Below are positions 1 through 9,200 of a stretch of DNA of 16,903 bases, piece after piece. Source of the DNA: Patescibacteria group bacterium (GTDB lineage: Bacteria > Patescibacteriota > Gracilibacteria > UM-FILTER-43-11); the NCBI GenBank assembly GCA_029260985.1, contig JAJDCE010000001.1, positions 1-16,903 of the forward strand, in the 5' to 3' direction. Under the pieces are notes generated by a model. The model saw nothing but the letters and a program-made list of their open reading frames with translations. It was not told the origin of the DNA and did no database searches. The number at the start of each line of letters is the position of its first letter. The first letter of the stretch is position 1. The translations under genes and the position numbers were made by a program.

Positions 1-15
1 TCTGACTAAAACAAA

Positions 16-777
16 ATGCAACTATTTCATTTAATCCTGTTTTTCATCGGCCTCGGCTTCGGTAGTTTCGCCAGCGTGGTGATTCACCGTCTCCATACTC
101 GTCAAAAAGGTATTTTTCTGGGTCGTTCAAAATGCCCCAAATGCAAACATAAGTTAGATGCTATCGACCTAATCCCAGTATTTGGTGCCATCATCAATAA
201 ATTCAAATGCAAATATTGCAAAAAGAAGATCTCTCTTCACTATCCAATTCTTGAGCTCGTAATGGGAAGTGGATTTTTAGCTACATCAATCCTAGTAAGC
301 TTCGATAGCTTATGGCTATTGCTCTATTACCTAATTATTACTTTTGTATTTGTTCTCCTTTCATTTTACGACATCTTTTTTCAGGAAATTCCCGATGAAA
401 TCTCTGTTCCAACCATCATTTTAACTGGAGTCGTTGCTTACTTTGGACACTTACATGAACCCAAAAGCCTATTGATTGGCTTTTTAATTCCAGTCCTCTT
501 CTTCGGTCTCTTATTTGTAGGATCTGGTGGGCGGTGGCTTGGCGGTGGCGATGTTAGAATTGGAGCCATTATGGGCTTCTTGCTCGGATGGCCCAATATA
601 ATCACAGGCTTATTCTTTGGCTATTTACTTGGCTCCATTTACAGCGCCATCGGACTCATATCAGGGAAGCTCAATCGCAAGACCCCAATTCCTTTCGGCC
701 CCTTCCTGTTTAGCGGCGCCTATATCGCCCTTTTCTGGGGTCATGATATAATAGGATGGTACTTAGGACTTATGTAA
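16..777 (+). CDS. pilD: Type IV prepilin peptidase (A24 aspartic protease)
   Basis: Membrane enzyme that cleaves the leader peptide of type IV pilin-like precursors at the inner face of the membrane; in many family members it also N-methylates the new N-terminus. The 253 residues match the usual family length. The N-terminal GFGSFASVVIHRL (14-26) corresponds to the conserved GSF-N-V-R block. Two Cys pairs (C40/C43 and C65/C68) form the zinc-binding loop, followed by the ISLHYPILE motif. The catalytic aspartates are visible at D119 (SFYDIFFQEIPDE) and D179 (GGGDVRIG). The remainder is hydrophobic, with several membrane spans. The ATG at 16 is the first in frame; no Shine-Dalgarno motif is seen and the promoter lies outside the window. 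A small unknown gene follows after 4 bp, probably in the same transcript. No pilin or pilus ATPase gene is present here. Confidence 0.95.
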   Translation: MQLFHLILFFIGLGFGSFASVVIHRLHTRQKGIFLGRSKCPKCKHKLDAIDLIPVFGAIINKFKCKYCKKKISLHYPILELVMGSGFLATSILVSFDSLWLLLYYLIITFVFVLLSFYDIFFQEIPDEISVPTIILTGVVAYFGHLHEPKSLLIGFLIPVLFFGLLFVGSGGRWLGGGDVRIGAIMGFLLGWPNIITGLFFGYLLGSIYSAIGLISGKLNRKTPIPFGPFLFSGAYIALFWGHDIIGWYLGLM

Positions 778-781
778 AATT

Positions 782-997
782 ATGGGTAACTTTAGAACTG
801 TCACATTCGAACTCCCGGATGCGTTTATTGGGTCTCAGGAAACAATCAGAGCCTTTTTTAGGGAAGCTGAAGTAGATGTTGATCTCAACCTAAAAAAACG
901 AACCGCTGAAGCCATTGCCTCAAAACAACGAACGGATGCTCTCAAAGTGCTTGCAAACCGATTTGGACTACCGCTGATCGCTGAAGAAAGAATCTAA
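782..997 (+). CDS. Small protein of unknown function downstream of pilD
   Basis: A 71-residue soluble, probably helical protein that I do not recognise. It begins MGNFRTVTFELPDAF and has an acidic middle (EAEVDVDLN), then a basic, Ala/Lys/Arg-rich stretch and a short hydrophobic C-terminus (FGLPLIAEE). No membrane span, signal peptide or Cys/His metal motif is seen. Its ATG lies 4 bp after the pilD stop, so the two are likely cotranscribed and perhaps translationally coupled. Its TAA stop (995-997) abuts the stop codon of the convergent acetyltransferase (998-1000) with no gap, which also suggests that both gene ends are real. A structural or regulatory role linked to pilD is possible but not shown. 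Confidence 0.65.
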   Translation: MGNFRTVTFELPDAFIGSQETIRAFFREAEVDVDLNLKKRTAEAIASKQRTDALKVLANRFGLPLIAEERI

Positions 998-1504
998 CTA
1001 GGCAAAATCAATCCAATATCGACGGACCAGCTTTTTGTCGACAACGCCTTTCTCTTTCAAAAGACCGCCATTTTTTTCAATAATCTTAATAGAAGCAACA
1101 TTACTGTCATCACAAGTAACAAGAACCTTATCAAGCCCCAAAGCCTTAGCCTTTTTAAGACTCAATTCAAGAATATTAGAGCCATAACCCTTTCTCCTTT
1201 CGGACGGCCGGATATGATACCCAATATGACCCCCGATTTGTTTGAGCTTTTCAGTAAGCTGATGACGAATATTGCAATGACCTACAATCTTATCACCATC
1301 AACCAACCAATAAGTAGTAGCTGGAACCCAAAAATCAGGTAAATTCTTACCTTGCTCATGCTCTCGCACAGTTTGAAGATATTCGTCAATTGATTCCGAC
1401 TTTTCTGGGATAAGCCAAAACCCCCTACCACCCGCCTCCTCAAGCTCTTTTATAAGGTCTGACCAACTTTCAACATACTGTTTAGTGGGCTTAATTAACT
1501 TCAT
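998..1504 (-). CDS. GNAT family N-acetyltransferase
   Basis: Predicted acetyl-CoA-dependent N-acetyltransferase of the GNAT fold; substrate unknown. Counting from the chosen start it has 168 residues. The beta strand HIGYHIRP leads into the acetyl-CoA pyrophosphate-binding loop RRKGYG (about 103-108), followed by the helix SNILELSLKKAKALGL and the late motif DDSNVASIKIIEKNGG, typical of motifs A and B. The reading frame stays open up to 1561, but the protein starting at 1504 (MKLIKPTKQY) begins as family members usually do, and the longer form would overlap the upstream 286-aa gene by 35 bp. Another possible ATG lies at 1513. From 1504 the gap to the upstream stop is 22 bp, so the two genes probably form an operon. 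No Shine-Dalgarno motif precedes any of the candidate starts. Confidence 0.85.
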   Translation of the reverse strand: MKLIKPTKQYVESWSDLIKELEEAGGRGFWLIPEKSESIDEYLQTVREHEQGKNLPDFWVPATTYWLVDGDKIVGHCNIRHQLTEKLKQIGGHIGYHIRPSERRKGYGSNILELSLKKAKALGLDKVLVTCDDSNVASIKIIEKNGGLLKEKGVVDKKLVRRYWIDFA

Positions 1505-1526
1505 ACAATCCATTATAAACCACAAG

Positions 1527-2387
1527 CTAAATAAGCGAAACAACTCGGCGGAAACGCCCATGATGCACGCAAGAGGGCAGTGAAATTTCCTTCAAAATAA
1601 ACTGTCCGCTAAGTCGAGTCGCCAAATAAGTTCTTGCCCCATTCTGAGAATCTTTATGTGGCAACAAGGTACCATAATCTTTATCAATAGGAACACCTGC
1701 AACCTCCGCATTCATAAACAACATCAAATAAGCATCAAGATCTGCCAAAGAAGCTGAGTTAAGAGCATTAAGGCGATCACCAACAGCGCTAAGAGTGTCA
1801 TCATTACCTAATAAGGGCATACTCGCCACACCATCAATCACCTCAACTCTCCAAAATGAATCTGCCGTTGCCCATTTTCGACTATTGGCAAAAGGGTGAA
1901 AGGCGACAGGGGTATTGCTTGCAGTAGAATGCTGCCGATTTTGAATCGCACTTATTTTATCCCTAACGGAACATGGAGGAATAAAGAGCATGGCTGGTTG
2001 CTCCAACATATCAATCTGAACCAATTTATCCAAAGTCACACTACCCTCAACTTCCTCGATAGTAGGCAAAGGAGAAATAGATTCATCAAACCCAAAAGCA
2101 CCCAGCACATTCATAAACATAAAATATTGACGTTCTGCATCAAATGAAATCCGCCTTGGAATTTCGATTTCAGCAGTATCTTCATTACAGAATTCACCAA
2201 ATTCCATCTCCGCAAAACTTGCGCGAATATCAGCAATAGCCTGCTTACCCTCAGGAGTAGATAAGAAATGACATAATTGCTTCTTTTGTTCATCGGGCAA
2301 TACAAGCATACACTCCCGAACTATTCCTTCAGGAGAAACAGCTCTTTGGCCCATCCTGGCACTCAATGAATTCGAACCCTTCTTCAT
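1527..2387 (-). CDS. Protein of unknown function, 286 aa
   Basis: I do not recognise this protein. It is a soluble sequence without signal peptide or membrane span. The first 75 residues are helical and acidic (VLPDEQKKQLCHFLSTPEG, AEMEFGEFCNEDTAEIE). A mixed alpha/beta region follows, with the stretch MLEQPAMLFIPP and the Trp-containing segment SRKWATADSFWRVEVIDG near the middle, and a basic C-terminus (GRFRRVVSLI). It is the first gene of a two-gene unit with the GNAT acetyltransferase. A good promoter (TTGACA, 17 bp, TAGTAT) lies just upstream and gives a very short pyrimidine-rich leader without Shine-Dalgarno motif. Codon use looks like that of its neighbours. The long open frame, the promoter and the orderly spacing support a real gene; the function is open. 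Confidence 0.75.
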   Translation of the reverse strand: MKKGSNSLSARMGQRAVSPEGIVRECMLVLPDEQKKQLCHFLSTPEGKQAIADIRASFAEMEFGEFCNEDTAEIEIPRRISFDAERQYFMFMNVLGAFGFDESISPLPTIEEVEGSVTLDKLVQIDMLEQPAMLFIPPCSVRDKISAIQNRQHSTASNTPVAFHPFANSRKWATADSFWRVEVIDGVASMPLLGNDDTLSAVGDRLNALNSASLADLDAYLMLFMNAEVAGVPIDKDYGTLLPHKDSQNGARTYLATRLSGQFILKEISLPSCVHHGRFRRVVSLI

Positions 2388-2408
2388 AAAAGGAGAAATA
2401 AGGAGGAT

Positions 2409-2437
2409 ATACTAATATACTTCTAAAAAAATGTCAA
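2409..2437 (-). promoter_or_regulatory. Promoter of the 286-aa gene/GNAT unit
   Basis: On the minus strand a perfect -35 TTGACA (2432-2437) is followed after 17 bp by TAGTAT (2409-2414, 4/6 to TATAAT). The predicted transcript would start about 15 nt before the ATG at 2387, leaving a short leader rich in C and T with no ribosome-binding motif. Confidence 0.6.
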
Positions 2438-2473
2438 CCTACACACGCAGAACACAACTCAAAAAGCACACCC

Positions 2474-2501
2474 TTTACAAACCACCCCCCATCACTATAA
2501 T
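2474..2501 (+). promoter_or_regulatory. Promoter of the 103-aa gene
   Basis: TTTACA (2474-2479) and a perfect TATAAT (2496-2501) with a 16-bp spacer. The predicted leader to the ATG at 2535 is about 27 nt, AT-rich and without Shine-Dalgarno motif. Together with the oppositely oriented promoter at 2409-2437 it makes 2388-2534 a divergent promoter region. Confidence 0.65.
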
Positions 2502-2534
2502 AATACACCTTAACATTTAACTAATTATTACATT

Positions 2535-2846
2535 ATGGGTGATACTGATCGTACAACACCAATGAAAGAGCAAGTCAACGATAGCGCTTTTTTGGAAAAA
2601 GTTGAAATAAATGAAAATGATATTGCTGAGCTACGAACAAGGCTATCAGAAATCAGTGATGTATCACAAGCCGTTAAAGCTGTTATAGCTGTATTAAACC
2701 TACCAAACGCTGACGACACTGTAGACAATGTAATCACAAGAGTTGTGTATTCATCAAGGGAGAGAGGAGCTATTGACGTTGAAAAAGTTATTCAGGGCCT
2801 AAGGGACCGTCGAAAAAGAGTGTTGAAAGCGCTGACTTCAGGATAA
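2535..2846 (+). CDS. Small helical protein of unknown function, 103 aa
   Basis: Unrecognised protein with an acidic N-terminal half (KVEINENDIAELRTRLSEI), a small hydrophobic helix (AVKAVIAVLNLP) and a basic C-terminus (GLRDRRKRVLKALTSG). It is predicted to be soluble and almost wholly helical, with no signal peptide or membrane span. It has its own strong promoter in the divergent region upstream, so it is likely expressed as a single gene. It runs tail-to-tail into the PBP gene, with 7 bp between the two stop codons. The start context ATTATGGGT is identical to that of the small gene at 782, which may be chance. The charge pattern would suit a protein or nucleic-acid binding role, but nothing proves it. 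Confidence 0.7.
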   Translation: MGDTDRTTPMKEQVNDSAFLEKVEINENDIAELRTRLSEISDVSQAVKAVIAVLNLPNADDTVDNVITRVVYSSRERGAIDVEKVIQGLRDRRKRVLKALTSG

Positions 2847-2853
2847 GAAATGA

Positions 2854-5800
2854 TTACCGAACCACAATCGGCACCCGACCGCTGAAGCGAAGCTTGCCAT
2901 CCTGTAACACAATTTTCATCGAAATCTCATAAGTACCCGCTGGCACAGAATCCCAAATAAACTTATACACGTAGGCTCCTCCAGTTCCCTCATCGCCTTT
3001 CACCTTAGCCACTTCGATTGATTTCTTACCTTTTTGCTTAGCCAAAACAGTGAGCTCTTTTAGGTTTTTCTGAGCCTCTGAATTAAGAGCTGCTTCAATC
3101 ACAATGCGTCCCCCTTCATCAAATGATTCATTTTTTGATGGCTCGAGAATACGAGACTGACCCGACAAAACATTCGTACTAGACTCTTTTGTGTTCACCT
3201 CAATTATGGCCTTAGCTTCGTTCTTTGAATAATCATAAGCCACAGCCTCCAAATCATGACTTCCAAGCTGGCTAGGCACTGCAAACTGCCACACAAAGGG
3301 CGGCTGCTTAACCGTGTGCTTCAGCTTTCCATCCATATAGAATTCAACCTTAAAGATATCACCATTAGGATCGTATGCTTCTACCTGAGTTGACATAGAA
3401 CTCCCGGCGCTCAGCCGAACACCATCACCCGGATAAGTAAAATTAATCACAGGCTTGGTTTTGTCCTCACCAATTTTGACTTTTACAGATGACTGACTGG
3501 AGCGGTAAAGATCATCAAAAACAATAGCCTTAATGGTGTGTTTTGAGCCTTTTTTATTTCCTTTTTTGGAAAGTTGAATAGTGCCCTTAAAAGGCGGATT
3601 AGTGGCAGTGTCTTTGAGCTCACCATCCCAATAATATTCAACATGACTCACGCCTGATTTAGAGCTGATTTCGGGCCAAACCCCTACAATCGGCGCACTG
3701 ACCGTCGAAAGAGACGTGGGTGATGAAATTAATATTTTAGGCTTCGTTTTCATCGTTTTAGCCGTGTGAACATCATCGTATTCAGTCGGCACAGGCTCAT
3801 CCTGGTCATTATCTTTAGCCCACTTACGAACCGCCACTTCCCAATTCGCATTATCAGGCAATATCGCATGATGCTCAAAGAAAGCTTTTTCCTCAACCGC
3901 TGCCTTTGGAGTAAATTCGGTCGCAAGTAAACCGGAAACCTTATCAATCTCTACTAATTGATAAGAAGTATCGTATTCTCGTGGAACTGAAAAACTGGCA
4001 AAAATATCCGTTTTAGTCACTTCTTCAGGAGTGTGTTCAGAGGGAAGCTTCCCCGTCTTCTCAGAAACTTTAACCCACTTTATCCCTTCAGGTTTTTCAA
4101 AAGGAGTACGAGAATGATCCTTGGTCGCTTCAGCCATAAAATCGTGCCACATACGCCCCGCCGTATCCAAACCACTCGCCTTTAGCCCCAGATAATCACC
4201 ATTATTATTGCCTGCCCACACGCCCGCAGCGATTTTCTTCGTGTAACCGATCGTCCAGGTATCAAATGGATAGTTAATCTCACCCTTTTCTTTATTCGAC
4301 GTACCCGTTTTTGCCCCATTTACTTGCCCGGGAATACTGAGGGTCTGACGCCACCAACCCTCAGGCCGTGCGTCCACATCCGTCAAAATACTATTCACTA
4401 AATACGCCACCTGAGGATCAAGAATAAGAGTTCGATTTTGAGGGCCTTGATATTCTTCCAAAATATTTCCGTTCCGATCTTCAATTTTCAAAATCCCCAC
4501 AGGATCCATTTTATAACCACCATTCGAGAAAATGCCGAACGCCCCCACCATGTCCATAAGCCTAGCTTCACCTGCACCAAGAGCCAGTGAAAGCCCATAC
4601 CAATCATCCGGCTGATTGAGCTGAATACCCATTTTCTTAGCTAAATCGAGCACATTGGGGATGCCTGCTAAATAACCAGACTTCACCGCTGGAACATTTA
4701 AAGAATGAGCCAAAGATTGACGCATGGTCACCGGCCCACGAAACTCACCATCATAATTCTCAGGTTCGTACCACGCCCCAAATTTCGTCTTCACATCATA
4801 AAGAACGGTACTGGGCGCATAACCCTGTAAAAAAGCAGCCGCATAAACAATAGGCTTAAAAGATGAGCCTGGAAGGCGAGGCCGAAGTGACACATTCACC
4901 TTCCCATCAATTTCATCATTCCAATAATCCACAGAGCCCACCATAGCCAAAATCTGCCCATTTTCCGGATCGGTAGCCACCAAACTGGCATTGCTCGCCT
5001 TGTATCGTTCTAAGTTGGCCTCAGCGTAAGTGGTCACTGCAGTTTCGGCAGCCTCTTGGAGCACAGGATCAAGGGTAGTTGTGACCTTAAGACCTCCTTT
5101 TTCTACTTGCTCCTTGCCATATTGCTCCTCCAGTATCTGTCGAATATACATCACAAAATGAGGCGCCTTAATTTCCTCAATATAAGGCTTAAATTCAATC
5201 TTTTCAGCCTCCTTTATAGCAGCATCATACTCAAGTTCAGAAATATAGCCTAGATCTCTCATACGCCCCAAAACAAAATCTGCACGACCCTTAACATAAA
5301 TCTGTTTCGCCCCCTCAGGCAGTTCAATCGGCTCAGCCTCTTCAGTGTCATCAACCCCTTCTTCAACCGCTTCATCCTCCTCAGGCTCATCAACCCCAAA
5401 TAAATAGGTTTTTCCCAACAAACCCTTACTGAGAAATTCAGGATTAATGGCTACCAATTCTTGCTCAGAAGCAATATCCATTTTGAGTATTTCTTCCTCA
5501 TCCAAATTGATCGTCGCGTATTTATTGTTCCCATAAGGACTATAGAAAGTAGGAGCTTTAGGAATGGCGGCAAGCACAGCCCCTTCGGCCAAAGTTAATT
5601 CTGCGGCAGGCTTTCCAAAGAAAGTATTCGACGCACGCTCAATCCCATAAATACTGGAACCATAGGGAATACGATTCAAATACATTTCTAGAATTTCATC
5701 TTTCGTAAATCGCCCTTCAAGCTGAAGCGCTAAGATAATTTCCTTTAACTTACGTGTATAGGTACGCTCAGGGCTAAGAAAAGCATTCTTGATGAACTGC

Positions 5801-6246
5801 TGAGTAATCGTTGAACCCCCTCGAGCCTGGGAACAGACCCGAAGCTCACCACAAACTGCCTTTAAGATCGCCAAATAATCAACACCTCCATGATTATAAA
5901 ATTGATCATCCTCAATAGCCATCACTGCCTGAGCGGCATAATCAGGAACATCATCCAAAGCTATATTTTCGCGATTTTCTTCACCATGAATTGTATAAAG
6001 CAAACCACCCTCTTTATCATAAATAGCGCTTGATTGAGCCGCCCGTAAATTCTCAATATTATCAATATTGGGAAGCTTAGGAAAAACAAGCAGTACCAAA
6101 AGGCCAGCAATCAAAGAAACAAAAATCACCCCCAAAAGAAAAAGCCACTTAACAAGGCGAAGAGCAAATTTCGGCTTATGCCTAGCCGCAGCTAGCTTCT
6201 CTAACCGTACCTTAAGCCACAATTTGACTAAATCTTTCTTCTTCAA
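2854..6246 (-). CDS. Class A penicillin-binding protein (PBP1A type) with Ig-like C-terminal domains
   Basis: Bifunctional peptidoglycan synthase that polymerises lipid II and cross-links stem peptides outside the membrane. Order: basic cytoplasmic tail; membrane anchor at about 32-56; GT51 glycosyltransferase with EDDQFYNHGG (E112), GGSTITQQF (143-151), RKLKEI (165-170) and KDEILEMYLNRIPYG; an acidic insert at about 286-305; the transpeptidase with SSFK (S461, K464), SLN (515-517) and KTGT (646-649). About 300 residues follow, with two similar Ig-like domains (about 836-925 and 932-1017, sharing the pattern Val-Glu-Tyr/Phe-Tyr-x-Asp-Gly-x-Leu-Lys) and a third beta-rich domain to 1130. It is longer than typical family members because of this tail. 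The start is a TTG at 6246: an in-frame TAA lies a few codons upstream and no ATG or GTG is available before the membrane anchor. It lies 30 bp after mfd, likely cotranscribed. Confidence 0.95.
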   Translation of the reverse strand: MKKKDLVKLWLKVRLEKLAAARHKPKFALRLVKWLFLLGVIFVSLIAGLLVLLVFPKLPNIDNIENLRAAQSSAIYDKEGGLLYTIHGEENRENIALDDVPDYAAQAVMAIEDDQFYNHGGVDYLAILKAVCGELRVCSQARGGSTITQQFIKNAFLSPERTYTRKLKEIILALQLEGRFTKDEILEMYLNRIPYGSSIYGIERASNTFFGKPAAELTLAEGAVLAAIPKAPTFYSPYGNNKYATINLDEEEILKMDIASEQELVAINPEFLSKGLLGKTYLFGVDEPEEDEAVEEGVDDTEEAEPIELPEGAKQIYVKGRADFVLGRMRDLGYISELEYDAAIKEAEKIEFKPYIEEIKAPHFVMYIRQILEEQYGKEQVEKGGLKVTTTLDPVLQEAAETAVTTYAEANLERYKASNASLVATDPENGQILAMVGSVDYWNDEIDGKVNVSLRPRLPGSSFKPIVYAAAFLQGYAPSTVLYDVKTKFGAWYEPENYDGEFRGPVTMRQSLAHSLNVPAVKSGYLAGIPNVLDLAKKMGIQLNQPDDWYGLSLALGAGEARLMDMVGAFGIFSNGGYKMDPVGILKIEDRNGNILEEYQGPQNRTLILDPQVAYLVNSILTDVDARPEGWWRQTLSIPGQVNGAKTGTSNKEKGEINYPFDTWTIGYTKKIAAGVWAGNNNGDYLGLKASGLDTAGRMWHDFMAEATKDHSRTPFEKPEGIKWVKVSEKTGKLPSEHTPEEVTKTDIFASFSVPREYDTSYQLVEIDKVSGLLATEFTPKAAVEEKAFFEHHAILPDNANWEVAVRKWAKDNDQDEPVPTEYDDVHTAKTMKTKPKILISSPTSLSTVSAPIVGVWPEISSKSGVSHVEYYWDGELKDTATNPPFKGTIQLSKKGNKKGSKHTIKAIVFDDLYRSSQSSVKVKIGEDKTKPVINFTYPGDGVRLSAGSSMSTQVEAYDPNGDIFKVEFYMDGKLKHTVKQPPFVWQFAVPSQLGSHDLEAVAYDYSKNEAKAIIEVNTKESSTNVLSGQSRILEPSKNESFDEGGRIVIEAALNSEAQKNLKELTVLAKQKGKKSIEVAKVKGDEGTGGAYVYKFIWDSVPAGTYEISMKIVLQDGKLRFSGRVPIVVR

Positions 6247-6276
6247 TAGAAAATAATAATTAGAAAATAGTAAATA

Positions 6277-9200
6277 TTAAGACTTCTTTACCGAAATAAT
6301 TAACTGCTTAATATTTTCTTTTAACCCCTCGGTCCAATTAAACCCTAAAAGTTTCATATCAATTTTAAGTTTATCCCCACTAATCAGCCACTTAGGGTTG
6401 TATTTGAGCAGATGGACAATAGGCTCCGCTGTTACAGAGGGGCCAAGATGCAAAACAATTTGTTTTCCTGCATTCCCCATAGTAACCGCTTTTACATTAA
6501 TAATACCAGCTGCTTTAGCAAGTATTTTGATTTGAAGCACCTGGAACAAATTGCTCACCTGTTTATAAAAATGACCATACTCCGCGATTAAATCCTCTCT
6601 GAACTCTTCGAGAAGCTCAAGACTGTCAACAGATGAAAGCTTCTGATAAACATTAATTTTATCTTTCGTATCAGGAATATACTTATCGGGTATATAGGCC
6701 TCCAGTGGAAGCTCAATAGACACATCCGATTTCTCCACCTTTGCCGCAGAACTGCCACCAGCCTTTATTTCTTCAATCGTTTTATTAAGCATCCTCAGAA
6801 AGTGGTTCACCCCCACCACCCGAATAGATCCACTCTGATTAATCCCCAAGATATCCCCAGCCCCTCTGATTTCTAAATCCCGCATTGCAATCTGGAACCC
6901 TGACCCCAATTCACTAGCATCCACAATGGCTCTCAATCGCTTCTTGGCATCCAATCGTAACTGCCTTGCCTGATACAAAAAGTAGGCAAATGCCTGTGTT
7001 TTACCACGTCCAATACGACCTCGAAGCTGGTACATCTGAGACAAACCAAAATTTTCAGCATCATCGACAAGAAGAGTATTGGCATTGGGCAAATCAATTC
7101 CATTTTCAATAATCGTCGAGGAGACCAAAACGTCAGCCTTAGCTTCTTTAAACTGTAATATCCTCGCCTCCAAATCAGACGGGTGTAATTGCCCATGCGC
7201 CACGAGAAAACTCACATTAGGCAGTAGCTTCCTAAGCTTTTCGGCGATACTCTCAATAGTCTCAACTCGATTATGCAGAAAATAAACCTGCCCCCCACGA
7301 GCCACCTCTCTTTTAATAGCCTCAATAATCAATTGATCACCATAGCGTCTCACTTCCGTAATAATCGGCAGTCGACCTGGAGGAGGTGTGGTAATAGTCG
7401 AAATATCTCTCAATTTATTCAAACTCAAATTAAGTGTACGAGGAATAGGCGTAGCCGTTAAAGTCAGAATATCGACCTGCCTTCGCATCTCCTTAAACCT
7501 CTCCTTTTGTTTAACACCAAACCGCTGCTCCTCATCAATAATCACCAAACCAAGATCAAGAAACTCTACATCAGGCTGAAAAAGCCGGTGAGTCCCAATC
7601 ACAATATCAACATCCCCTTTTCTAAGACGCGCTAAAATATCCCTTTGTTCTTTTGGGCTTTTAAACCGACTCAGCATTTCAATGCGAACAGAAAAATCCT
7701 TAGCGCGACGCTCAAATGTCTTATAGTGCTGATCAGCCAAAATAGTAATAGGAGAAACAAACGCCACCTGCTTACCGCCCTGAACAGCCTTAAAGGCGGC
7801 ACGCATAGCCACTTCTGTTTTCCCAAATCCAACATCCCCGCAAATCAAGCGATCCATCGGCTCATCAGATTCCATATCAGACTTAACATCCATAATCGCC
7901 TTCATCTGCCCGGGAGTCTCTTCATAAGGAAATTGGGATTCAAAACCTCTCTGATCATCTGTATCAGGCCCGTAATTATGTCCTTTCATCTGAGCCCGCT
8001 TGGCATATAAATCAAGTAACTCCTTAGCCACCCTTTGGGTCTCTTTTTTTACTTTTTGGCTTACATTTTTCCATTCAACTGACCCCAACCGCGTGAGCTG
8101 AGGCTCATTCTCTTCTCCGCCAACATACTTGCTGATCTTATCAGCCTGATCGATAGGAACAAACAAACGATCATTCTCAGCATAGCCAATTTCAAGATAC
8201 TCACGATTAATCTCGTCAATAGATCGAGTGACTACTCCTAAAAAACGACCAATGCCATGATCCAGATGAACCACTAAATCACCCACTCGCAACCCCGTCA
8301 AAAAATCTAAATTTATCTTCTGCCCCACTCTCGACTGAGAAGTGCGCTTTAAATTAAAAATCTCCTTATCCGTTAAAAGCTGAATATTAAACTCCGGATT
8401 TTGGAAGGACGACGGCACGTTCTCAAGATCAGCAGCATCCAACATCACAATCTTGGCGTCTTTTGACTGCTTAGTTGCAAACCGAATATTCTCCTCATTA
8501 AAAATAGCAGTGAGCTCCTTGGTTCGCTTGGTGAGAATGTTAATTTTCCAGCCACGCTGAACCTTGTCTCTTAAGTCATTTAAAAGATCAAAAACATTGT
8601 AATATTTAAGCACGGACAAATACCGAAGATGAAAATACTTCTCATCATTTTTAGGAAAAGAAGTAAAATAAAGCTTTTGAGAAGGATTTGCATCAAGAGC
8701 CTTCATAAATTCCTCAGATTGCTCGTCCACATCATCAATCACCACCAAATCATCCTCAGTCAAATGCTGCAAAAACGCAGTTTTACCCCCCTCAACATTA
8801 ATGGGTAGAAAATCAATTCGCTCAAGCTTCTCACCCAACAGCTTTGTCTCTTGATTATACTCCCAGATACCAGCCACCTTCTCATAATCCACCTCAATTT
8901 TCACAGGGTACTCCATATTGGGTGGAAACACATTAACAACCCCGCCTGAGCGTCGATATTCACCCTTACCCAACACAACATCAGCGCTGGGCTGATACCC
9001 CATCTGGATCAAATGATTGAAAAACTCAACCACATGAACCTCTTGATTTATTGAAATCACAACCCCCCGCTCAACCAACTCTTGATAAGTAGGCAGAGGC
9101 AAAGCGGCATCCTTTTGATCAAGAAGATAAAACTGAGACTTAGAATCATGAAGTCCGATAATCGTTTCAGTAACTCGATAATCATCCCTATTCCCCTCTA

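Noticed and set aside
1505..1561. Longer start of the GNAT gene at 1561
   Set aside because: It would overlap the upstream gene by 35 bp and add residues unlike the family N-terminus; the ATG at 1504 (or 1513) fits better.
2431..2520. 29-aa open frame on the plus strand in the divergent promoter region, with AGGAGG about 25 bp upstream
   Set aside because: The AGGAGG (2401-2406) is too far from the ATG, the frame overlaps the -35 of one promoter and the whole of the other, and the peptide is low in complexity.
7645..8010. 121-aa plus-strand open frame opposite mfd
   Set aside because: It lies wholly within the motor domain of mfd, whose conserved motifs set the true coding strand.
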